From the NCBI RefSeq assembly GCF_037137075.1, contig NZ_JBBBNV010000016.1, forward strand, positions 1 to 64,000: DNA of 64,000 bases, in the 5' to 3' direction. The notes under the pieces are model-generated. The model searched no databases and was not told the origin of the DNA. It saw only the letters and a program-made list of their open reading frames with translations. Below, piece after piece: positions 8,063 to 15,498 of this stretch. The stretch is from JBBBNV01 sp037137075. GTDB taxonomy: Bacteria > Bacillota > Bacilli > Paenibacillales > NBRC-103111. Position 1 is the stretch's first letter. Each line of letters opens with the position of its first letter. The translations under genes and the position numbers were made by a program.

Positions 8063-9405
8063 TGGTCATGGATCAGCTTGGTATCGTTTACCGTTATGTA
8101 TTAACCCGGTACGGGCGCGGCTGGAAGGACCGGGCGGCGCTGGAGCGCTGGCAGGAGACGCAGGTACAGCGGCATTTGGCCAAGGTACGGAGCAACTCTT
8201 CGTTTTACCGGGAGCTGTGGGGGAATCGCCCTCTATCCGAATGGCGGGATTTTCCGATCATCGATAAGGATCTGATGATGGAACACTTTAATCGGCTTAA
8301 TACGGCAGGCATTCGAAAAGAGGAGGCGTTCGCTCTAGCTCAGCAGTCGGAGCAGACGCGGGACTTCACCCCGATGATAGACGGCGTCACGATCGGCCTT
8401 TCCTCAGGAACCTCGGGGCACCGGGGGCTGTTTCTCGTCAGCGCAAAAGAGCGTCGGGCCTGGGCCGGGGCGGTGCTGGCCAAAATACTGCCCGGCCCGC
8501 TGACCGGCCGTCACCGGATTGCGTTCTTCTTAAGGGCGAACAGCAATTTGTACGGAACGGTCGGCAGCCGGAGGCTTCAATTTGCCTTCTATGATTTGCT
8601 GCAGCCGCTGTCGGAGCATGTACGGCGGCTGAATGAGCAGCCGCCCAGCCTGCTTGTAGCTCCGGCCTCCATGCTGCGTCTGCTTGCCGAACGAAAGAGG
8701 GCCGGGGCGCTGCGCATTGAGCCTGAACGCGTCGTCTCTGTCGCAGAGGTGCTTGATCCGATGGACCGGCACTATATCGGGGAGACGTTCCGCCAGACGG
8801 TCCATCAGGTGTATCAGTGTACGGAAGGCTTCCTGGCCTCGACATGCGCCTATGGAACGCTGCATATGAATGAAGATATTGTATACATACAGAAGGAGTA
8901 CATTGATCAGGAGCTGCGCAAATTTGTTCCAGTCATTACCGACTTCTCCAGAATGGCGCAGCCGATGGTCCGTTACCGGTTGAACGACATTCTCACCGAA
9001 CGGCAGCAGCTCTGCCCCTGCGGATCGCCGTTTCTGGCGATTGAAGCGGTAGAAGGGCGCTGCGACGATTTGTTTTATTTTAAGGCTTCATCCGGAGAAG
9101 GGCTGGTTCGCGTGTTTCCCGATTTCATCGCACGGGCCATGCTGGCGGCCTCGGATGACATTCAGGCGTATCAGGTAGTGCTGCATGCGCCCGACCGGAT
9201 GGAAATCTCGCTGCAGACCGGATCGGCGGATCAAGACACCGCGCGCAAGGCGGCGGCCGCCGCCATACATACGCTGTGCGTGCGCCTGGGCTGCCGGCCG
9301 CCGCTGGTTACGTTCACGGAGTATGTGTTTGTTCCGGGAGAACGGAAGCTGCGGCGCGTCGAACGGCGCTTCGATGTGGACGGCGATGCTTTGCTCATCC
9401 GGTAA
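8062..9405 (+). CDS. F390 synthetase/PaaK-like adenylate-forming enzyme
   Basis: A 447-residue member of the ANL (adenylating) superfamily, of the short type called F390-synthetase-related or CapK/PaaK-like. The phosphate-binding loop SSGTSGHRG is at about residues 114-122. HQVYQCTEGF corresponds to the Y-x-x-TE motif, VRYRLNDIL to the YR-x-GD motif, and the C-terminal basic segment ERKLRRVERRF may hold the catalytic lysine. It should activate a carboxylic acid as an acyl-adenylate. The ATG overlaps the stop of the hydrolase gene by one base. It is distinct from OleC, which is larger. Its substrate is probably the acid made by the upstream enzymes. Confidence 0.82.
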   Translation: MVMDQLGIVYRYVLTRYGRGWKDRAALERWQETQVQRHLAKVRSNSSFYRELWGNRPLSEWRDFPIIDKDLMMEHFNRLNTAGIRKEEAFALAQQSEQTRDFTPMIDGVTIGLSSGTSGHRGLFLVSAKERRAWAGAVLAKILPGPLTGRHRIAFFLRANSNLYGTVGSRRLQFAFYDLLQPLSEHVRRLNEQPPSLLVAPASMLRLLAERKRAGALRIEPERVVSVAEVLDPMDRHYIGETFRQTVHQVYQCTEGFLASTCAYGTLHMNEDIVYIQKEYIDQELRKFVPVITDFSRMAQPMVRYRLNDILTERQQLCPCGSPFLAIEAVEGRCDDLFYFKASSGEGLVRVFPDFIARAMLAASDDIQAYQVVLHAPDRMEISLQTGSADQDTARKAAAAAIHTLCVRLGCRPPLVTFTEYVFVPGERKLRRVERRFDVDGDALLIR

Positions 9406-9442
9406 GGAACGAAATAATAGGGAGTGAAAGGGGGAGAGAAGC

Positions 9443-10285
9443 ATGAAACAGACTGAACCCGTAGCGCTGGTGACTGGCGCTTCCAGCGGCTTTGGCCTGC
9501 TGACAGCGGTCGCCTTGGCCCGGAGGGGCTATCGCACGATTGCGACGATGCGCAATCCCGAGAACAGCACGGATCTGCTCAAGAAGGCGGCAGCGGCAGG
9601 CGTAGAAGAAGCCATAGTCGTGCTTCCGATGGATGTGACGGATCAGGCGCAGATTCATCAAACCGTCTCTGCGGTGCTTCAGGCGTATGGCCGCATCGAT
9701 GTGCTCATTAACAATGCGGGGTTTGCTGCTGGCGGATTCGTGGAGGACGTGCCGATGGACATCTGGAGAAAGCAAATCGAAACGAATGTGTTCGGGGTTA
9801 TTGCGGTAACGAAGGCGGTGCTTCCCGCCATGCGGCAGCGCGGGTCAGGCTGCATCGTCAATATTGGCAGCGTGGCCGGTCGGATCGCTTTTCCCGGTTA
9901 TGGGCCGTACAGCACCTCGAAATTCGCGCTGGAGGGCTTTAGCGAGGCCCTGCGGCTGGAGATGAAGCCGTTCGGCGTGCGGGTTGTTCTGCTTGAACCG
10001 GGGCCGTACCGGACGGACATCTGGCAGAAGGGCTTCGGCTCCATGAGCGGCCGTGCCGATTCGCCCTACCGCCATGCCCTTCAGCGTGTGCTGCGCTATT
10101 CCAAGAAGGCGGCGGAAACCGCCCCCGATCCCGCGCAGGTCGCGGACCGAATTGTGCAGATTGTGGAATCCGCCCGCCCGAAGCTGAGGTACCTCCTGGG
10201 GTGGAGCCCGGCTTTGTCGCTTATGGGCAAAGCGCTGCTGCCCTGGCGCTGGTATGAATATATTGTGGAGCGGCTTATGCGGTGA
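9443..10285 (+). CDS. Short-chain dehydrogenase/reductase
   Basis: A 280-residue classical SDR with the TGASSGFG cofactor loop, LINNAGFA, and the catalytic YSTSK. The segment RLEMKPFGVRVVLLEPGPYRTDIW resembles retinol-dehydrogenase/ketoreductase-like SDRs common in Bacillales. It starts 37 bp after the adenylating enzyme with GAAAGGGGGAG as ribosome site, so it is likely the last gene of the operon, although the gap is larger than in the first five. It would supply a second NAD(P)H reduction. A hairpin follows 45 bp after the stop. Confidence 0.85.
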   Translation: MKQTEPVALVTGASSGFGLLTAVALARRGYRTIATMRNPENSTDLLKKAAAAGVEEAIVVLPMDVTDQAQIHQTVSAVLQAYGRIDVLINNAGFAAGGFVEDVPMDIWRKQIETNVFGVIAVTKAVLPAMRQRGSGCIVNIGSVAGRIAFPGYGPYSTSKFALEGFSEALRLEMKPFGVRVVLLEPGPYRTDIWQKGFGSMSGRADSPYRHALQRVLRYSKKAAETAPDPAQVADRIVQIVESARPKLRYLLGWSPALSLMGKALLPWRWYEYIVERLMR

Positions 10286-10329
10286 AGCCGGCGGCTGATA
10301 CGGATCAATGCGTACGCTGTCCCAAAAAC

Positions 10330-10366
10330 AGGAGACCTCGTCCAAGTACGGCGAAGTCTCCTTCTT
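10330..10366 (+). terminator. Hairpin terminator after the six-gene operon
   Basis: AGGAGAC and GTCTCCT arms enclose an 18-base region with further pairing (CTCG with CGAA), followed by a short T-rich run (TCTTT). The T tract is weak, so termination may be incomplete. Confidence 0.55.
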
Positions 10367-10562
10367 TGACCCTAAATGTCTAAGAGAATTACCTGGCGTA
10401 AGAGAGTAAAAGCTCCCGTGCCGGCTTCCGGAGGCGGCTCCCAGCGCGCCGTATTTCGCTGCATGGCGGAGGTCTGCCGACCCGTATGGTTTTACTGCAA
10501 GAAGGCGATCGGTCTCTCGCATGAGGCCGAGCATACGGCATCCTTCCAGAGCGGCGTAGCCG

Positions 10563-10869
10563 CTACGCCAAATAAAAGGACCTGGTCCGCTTGCTGCCGC
10601 TGTTCAGGTACAGCGTTCCCTTCCAGCCGCTCCGGTGCTTCTTCAGCTCAACGGCCTGGAGGTCGATTGCTGTGTTCATATGATCCGCCACGGTAACGAA
10701 TGTGTCGGTCAGCTTGTCCGTCAAATCCTCCAGAAACATCCCGGAATATGTGTTCTCGGGTAAACTCACCGGTACCCACCGGTTTGCGTAAAAAATACGA
10801 AATAACAAGGCGCCCATCCCTTTCTGGTTTTGTGAGGAAGTCCGTTTTCTGCTCCAACCAGTGTATCAA
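10563..10869 (-). pseudogene. Frameshifted hypothetical gene, broken by a 10-bp tandem duplication
   Basis: Two overlapping frames on this strand fit together as one protein. The first begins at a TTG (10869) with MIHWLEQKTDF and runs to ISYFLRKPV. The second continues with VSLPENTYSGMFLEDLTD and ends GTLYLNSGSKRTRSFYLA. At the switch point (10767-10785) the unit CACCGGTACC is duplicated, with 7 bp of the second copy retained. Removing one 10-bp unit restores a single uninterrupted frame of about 97 codons. I do not recognise the protein. The gene lies between the biosynthetic operon and the REC-SARP regulator. No strong ribosome site is visible. Confidence 0.5.
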
Positions 10870-11290
10870 GCGAACCTATAATAAAACTATACAAGCAGGA
10901 TCGGGCAAAGCGCTGCGCCTTTGCAGCTACACGAATTAACCGAGCGATTCTCGCTGGTTCATCGGCTCAGGAGAACAGGATGTCTCCACGGGTTCGCAGC
11001 TTCGGCATGCTCAGTCACCTTTCCGTTGTGCTGGCTTATGTCTGAAGCAGATGGCTTCTAGTCCTGTGCGTGCATTGTGACGAATGGGAGCCCGGCCAGA
11101 TTTGTAGGCTTTTTGTGGTTCAGGCGGCTATACTCACTTGTTGAGCCTTTCACTACACAGCCAATACAGAATCCGGTATGATAGAACAGTAGAACCATCG
11201 AGAAGAGACGCTTACAAGCCAGCGGGCAAGCCAGAAAGGCTATCGGAAAAGATACGGTGCATGTTCGGAGAAGAGGAACTGGAGGGCCAT
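10870..11290. other. Intergenic region without a recognised gene
   Basis: This 420-bp stretch is the leader region of the REC-SARP gene. A long in-frame extension upstream of that gene has no ribosome site and no recognisable sequence. Nothing else supportable was seen. Confidence 0.5.
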
Positions 11291-12430
11291 ATGAAAGCGT
11301 TGTTGGTTGATGATGAGCATTTGGCATTACAGCAGCTAAAGCACATGCTGGAGCAGGAAATCGGCGGAGTGCAGGTCGTCGGGATGTTCTCCGATCCGAC
11401 CAAGGTCCATGAGGCTGTCCGGCAGCTTCAGCCTGACGTTGTATTTCTGGATATCCACATGCCGGGAATTCAGGGGCTTCAGCTGGGCGAACTGCTGCAG
11501 GCCAGTTACCCCGCGGTGGAGGTCGTATTTGTCACCGGCTACGATCAGTATGCGCTGCAAGCGTTCGAGCTGTATGCCCTGGATTATATTATGAAGCCGG
11601 TTCAGCTCGACCGCCTGCAGAAGACACTGCAGCGGCTGACTGATAAAATGGGGGCGCCGGCGGCGGCCGACCAGAACACGGAAGCGGCAATCATTTGCTG
11701 CTTCAAGCATCTCCGCTATAAAATGCCGGGCGAGGAGCCGCAACCGCTCAAATGGCGCACGAGCAAGGCCCGCGAGCTGTTTGCCTTCTTGCTGCACAAC
11801 CGGAACCGCACAATGGACAGGGAGGTGCTGATTGAGCTGCTCTGGCCGAGCTTTGACGTGATGCGGGCGGCGCAGCAGCTGTATACTGCCATCTATCATA
11901 TCCGCCAAACCTTGAAAGGCTGCGGACTGGATATGATCTCCATTACCAGCGGTGATTTGGAGGTCGGATACCGGCTGACACTCCATGAAGTGCGAATCGA
12001 CACGGACGAATGGGAAGAACAGGTGAAGCAGCTGGAACGGATTAGCTGGGAGTGCGCAGCTGATCACGAGCGGGTCATGAATATGTATGAAGGGGACTAT
12101 TACGGGGAGTACGAATACCTGTGGGCCGAGCACGAACGGGAGCGCCTGCGTCTGCTATGGCTTCATCACGCCCAGAACCTGAGTGGTTTTTATATGGAGC
12201 AGGGGAGCTTGCAGGCGGCGGTGTCCATCAATCATAGCATTCAGCAGCAGCTTCCTTATGAAGAAACGAGCTATTTTACTCTGATGAAGCTGTATCATGA
12301 GCTGGGCCGCCCGGAGCTGGTGGAGGAGCAGTATACGCTGCTGCTGTCCAGGCTTGAGGGCGAGCTGGAATCGGCGGTTGATACGGAAATTACTGACTGG
12401 TATGAGGATTGGAAGCAGGTTTATTTCTAA
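11291..12430 (+). CDS. Response regulator with C-terminal SARP/BTAD transcriptional activator domain
   Basis: A 379-residue protein. Residues 1-115 are a receiver domain with acidic D8/D9, phosphoacceptor D54 (VVFLDIHMPG) and K102 (DYIMKPVQ). A linker leads to a winged-helix DNA-binding segment (about 145-225: KWRTSKARELFAFLLHNRNR, then DREVLIELLWP) and a bacterial transcriptional activation (BTAD) domain rich in helical repeats (about 230-375). This architecture is shared by regulators of secondary metabolism and cell-surface genes. The ATG has GGAGG upstream. No histidine kinase is adjacent, so it is an orphan here. A strong terminator follows. Confidence 0.85.
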   Translation: MKALLVDDEHLALQQLKHMLEQEIGGVQVVGMFSDPTKVHEAVRQLQPDVVFLDIHMPGIQGLQLGELLQASYPAVEVVFVTGYDQYALQAFELYALDYIMKPVQLDRLQKTLQRLTDKMGAPAAADQNTEAAIICCFKHLRYKMPGEEPQPLKWRTSKARELFAFLLHNRNRTMDREVLIELLWPSFDVMRAAQQLYTAIYHIRQTLKGCGLDMISITSGDLEVGYRLTLHEVRIDTDEWEEQVKQLERISWECAADHERVMNMYEGDYYGEYEYLWAEHERERLRLLWLHHAQNLSGFYMEQGSLQAAVSINHSIQQQLPYEETSYFTLMKLYHELGRPELVEEQYTLLLSRLEGELESAVDTEITDWYEDWKQVYF

Positions 12431-12466
12431 TTTGTGCTGTGCTGCGAAAAAAGCCAATCGACGAGA

Positions 12467-12522
12467 AAGCAAAGGCCCCTAAGCCCGCCTGATGGCGAGA
12501 ATCGGGGCCCTTGCTTTTTTTC
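12467..12522 (+). terminator. Terminator after the REC-SARP gene
   Basis: Long arms AAAGCAAAGGCCCC and GGGGCCCTTGCTTT (one mismatch) enclose a 24-base loop and are followed by seven T residues. The A-rich left flank could also let it act for the convergent gene on the other strand. Confidence 0.85.
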
Positions 12523-12642
12523 AATTCGGGCCTGCTCCATACGTAATAGGATACGGATACCTTTCACGCAGTCCGGCACAGCAGCCGTGCTCACGTATTC
12601 GGCCCGCGGGGACAAAGCTCGGATTCAGATTGGCAGCCAGCC

Positions 12643-13395
12643 TTAGAACGTATTGTCCATCATCACATATCCATGGTCCAATTCGATTTCAACGAACCCT
12701 GCCAGGGACTTCGGCTTGTACCCGGCAGGCTTATGACTGCCCATGAGAATCATATTGCACAGGTCAGCCGCATCTCGGCCCGGCAAGCAAAAAACCGTGG
12801 TATACGCATAGGTTTGCCGAAGAGTCGTATGGACCGCGTGAAGCAGCTTGTCGTGATTTGCTCTTCCCATCAGATTGAGAAGAACGGCTCCATGCGGGGC
12901 CAGCTTGTTCGCCGTCATATCGAAAAATTCCGTGGTCATCAGATGAAGCGGGGTGCCCTTTTTCGTAAAGGCGTCCACAATAATGTAATCCAGAGCTTCC
13001 GGCTGCTGGCGGGAAAGAATGTCGCGCCCGTCACCGATGACGACATTATCGAGGCGGTAATCAAAAAAAGCTTTGCTAATCTCTACGACTTTTTCGTCGA
13101 TTTCGGCAACCGTAAACTGTTTATCCGGGTAATGGCCGGGAATGGTGCCGATTCCGTGTCCAATCATGAAGACGCTGTCAAACGACGGCCGGTTGAATTC
13201 CATAAGATGCATCATGGCACGCGGGTATTCCAGCACGATACGCTGCGGGTTCTTTAGATCAATAGCGCCTTGTACGGCATGATCCGAAAACTGCAAAAAC
13301 CGGAATTTGCCCATTTCCCCATACAGCTGGGTAGCTTCAAGAACCGAGATTTCATTCCAGCTGCTGGACGCCTTCGTAAGTATATGCAAGGTCAT
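12643..13395 (-). CDS. Spermidine synthase-like methyltransferase-fold protein
   Basis: A 250-residue protein related to spermidine synthase (SpeE). The nucleotide-binding region reads FMIGHGIGTIPGHYP followed by FTVAEIDEKVVEISKAFF, and VVIGDGRDIL and YIIVDAFTKKGTP follow the usual order. The N-terminal beta-strand domain is short (about 60 residues), and the typical GGGDG loop is replaced by GHGIG, so it may be a divergent member rather than a true aminopropyltransferase. The start is preceded by AAAGGAG. It stands alone. Polyamine metabolism is possible but not proven by the sequence. Confidence 0.75.
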   Translation of the reverse strand: MTLHILTKASSSWNEISVLEATQLYGEMGKFRFLQFSDHAVQGAIDLKNPQRIVLEYPRAMMHLMEFNRPSFDSVFMIGHGIGTIPGHYPDKQFTVAEIDEKVVEISKAFFDYRLDNVVIGDGRDILSRQQPEALDYIIVDAFTKKGTPLHLMTTEFFDMTANKLAPHGAVLLNLMGRANHDKLLHAVHTTLRQTYAYTTVFCLPGRDAADLCNMILMGSHKPAGYKPKSLAGFVEIELDHGYVMMDNTF

Positions 13396-13771
13396 CGCTC
13401 TCCTTTGGTGCGTCCCGGCAGGCGAATCCCGGTTTGGAGATTCGATCAGGTGCTCGTGGCTGGGGCAACGGATTAAAAGTATAGCAAATCCCGGCGGAGA
13501 TTTCTAATTTAAACAAGGGGGAGTGAAGCGTATAAGGCGAATTCGCTGTCCTGGTTATGAACAAATCCGCAGACGTATGAACAAGAGAACAACGACTACT
13601 TGCCGCGGAGGCGGCGCTTCGGCGCTAGGGGGCAGCCAAAACCTCAGTCACGGACGCGGCTAAACTTCTGATTCCGCCTCAGTCTGCCCTTCCAGCTCAA
13701 GCACTACCGACGTTTTGACAGGCGCTTGCGGCAGCCTGCAGCGCTCTCAAGGACTTCGCCTTGCACGCCGA
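13396..13771. other. Intergenic region without a recognised gene
   Basis: About 375 bp lie between two genes of the same strand. A minus-strand frame ending VLELEGQTEAESEV looks protein-like for some 30 codons but has no start or homology I recognise. No clear terminator or repeat was found. Confidence 0.4.
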
Positions 13772-14824
13772 TTACTTCTCCGGAATCCGCTTTACAACCA
13801 GGAAGGCGAGCAGGAACAAGCCGATATAGCCGAACAGCGTATACAAATGGGAAAGCAGCATAGCATAGCTGATTTGACTGACGATAAAGCAGGCGAGCAA
13901 GATCGTCACAATAAGCAATTTGGTCGAGAGGGCGGGGTATAGGCTCTGAATCTGCCTTGTCATCCCGAATACGTTGCCAATCAAGGTGGTAAAGATTTCC
14001 CCGTAGATGACCAGAATAAACAAGATGTGCATGAAATGGCCCAGCTCCCTGATGACCTCTGCCATCGGGATGTCAAAATTCAAAATTTGGGGCATCAGCG
14101 AATTCATGGAGACATGGCTGGTCAGCAGCAGCAGCCCAATCCCGATTCCTCCCCAAATCCCGCCCCAGGTCAATATCTGCTCATCCTCAATCTCCTTGCC
14201 CAGCGGAACGAGCACAGCCTGAAGTGTTGTCAAATTCAGAGCGACATATGCAAACGGGCTAATGATCCATTCCAAATGCTGTACCTGCTTCAGCTGCCAG
14301 GCGCTTGTGCCGAACAGGGCGTCGGCCGAAAAATAAGAAATCCCGACAACGAGGGCGAAGAACACCATCATCGGTACAACTAGCGTATTGATAAGCAAAA
14401 TGCCCTTCAGCTGGCGGCTCAGCACCAAGTAAATCAAAACCAGATTCAGCAGAATCCCCCACTGCTCGGACAGGCCGATTTGCTCTCTGAAGATGGAGCC
14501 GGCGCCGGAAAGCATCACCGCAGTAACGCCGAACAGGATGACAAAGCTGATTGCATTGGCTGCTTTTCCGAAATAAGGACCGAACAAATGCGTATTCAGC
14601 TCCTGGTGGGAATAAGCCCCAATCCGGCGGGACAGCACCATCATCTTCGTTCCAAGCCACAGAAACAACAGTGTGCTGACCAAAATACCGGCCAGGCCGT
14701 AGGCGCCGAAATGGGTAAAATACTGCATGATGGACAGCCCGGAAGCGAAGCCCGCACCTACAACAGTGCCCATATAGGTGGCGGCAATTTGAATAATAAG
14801 CCAGCTTTTACGGTTATTGCGCAT
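13772..14824 (-). CDS. YkvI-like integral membrane protein (APC-superfamily permease)
   Basis: A 350-residue protein with about ten predicted membrane helices. The N-terminus (QIAATYMGTVVGAGFASG) is the conserved first helix of the YkvI family, which is related to amino-acid/sodium symporters. No ligand can be deduced. The start at 14824 is supported by an AGGAGG site; the frame can be extended to 14875 but without a ribosome site. It is monocistronic and ends with the basic tail VVKRIPEK in the cytoplasm. Confidence 0.8.
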   Translation of the reverse strand: MRNNRKSWLIIQIAATYMGTVVGAGFASGLSIMQYFTHFGAYGLAGILVSTLLFLWLGTKMMVLSRRIGAYSHQELNTHLFGPYFGKAANAISFVILFGVTAVMLSGAGSIFREQIGLSEQWGILLNLVLIYLVLSRQLKGILLINTLVVPMMVFFALVVGISYFSADALFGTSAWQLKQVQHLEWIISPFAYVALNLTTLQAVLVPLGKEIEDEQILTWGGIWGGIGIGLLLLTSHVSMNSLMPQILNFDIPMAEVIRELGHFMHILFILVIYGEIFTTLIGNVFGMTRQIQSLYPALSTKLLIVTILLACFIVSQISYAMLLSHLYTLFGYIGLFLLAFLVVKRIPEK

Positions 14825-15498
14825 AGCATCCTCCTGAACAAGCGGGAATTTCCATAATTCAGATGTATGTCCCAATCCCTTATATATTCATGACGATATG
14901 AAAAATTTGGACGTCCCCGGCGCTGCATACAGCCCAGAGCAGTCCCGTTGCTCCTAACCGCACTTGCGGGCAGCGTCGGCAAGCGTTCTTCTCATTTAAT
15001 TCAGAGCGCGGCTTGGGAAAAGGCCTGGGCGGGACCACGATTGCTCTGTGAGCCTGCTTGCGCTGCTGCTGCTTGTCCTGCCGCTGGACATAGACGTGAA
15101 CGGGCTTATGCCGCAGCGTGTACTCGTCGTCGAAGAGCGCACTTGTGTGCAGACGTTATATTAGTCCTGTTGTAATACATGATTTACATAATATTTCATG
15201 CTTCAGCCAGCAATTCCCGGCACCGGTCCAAAAACCCGTGAAAAACCGCTATACATGGTACAAATCCCCTATGAAGGACACAGTTAACGCCGATTACAAA
15301 TCTGGTTTAAGCTGGTATGCTTAATTCCATAGTCATATCCAGACTCATGCTGCCGGGCTGCACTCGCGAACTTGGGAAGGGGGGGCGTTGATGAGTTTTA
15401 TCCATGCCGGGGTGACTGCCAGGCCCATTTACGACTAAATTTGTAAGCGCTTTATATTTTGCAATGCCACTTACCGACCAGAGAGGAATTGAGAACGT
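14825..15498. other. 674-bp intergenic region with a cre-like site before the chemoreceptor gene
   Basis: Most of this divergent region holds no gene I can support. A 38-codon GTG frame near 15050-15170 (SLLALLLLVLPLDIDVNG) looks leader-like but has no ribosome site. The last 60 bp contain a CcpA-type site, listed separately. Confidence 0.5.
15442..15455 (+). promoter_or_regulatory. Possible CcpA binding site (cre) upstream of the MCP gene
   Basis: TGTAAGCGCTTTAT matches 12 of 14 positions of the cre consensus TGWAANCGNTNWCA; the last two bases differ. It lies 44 bp upstream of the chemoreceptor start, which suggests carbon-source control of that gene. Confidence 0.4.

Noticed and set aside
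3841..9405. Canonical oleABCD olefin cluster
   Set aside because: Only the condensing enzyme and reductase resemble OleA and OleD. No alpha/beta hydrolase OleB and no full-length OleC is present, and an ATP-grasp gene is inserted.
15054..15170. A leader-like GTG peptide (SLLALLLLVLPLDIDV)
   Set aside because: No ribosome site and the downstream part is unlike a mature protein; the Leu run follows from a CTG-rich patch.
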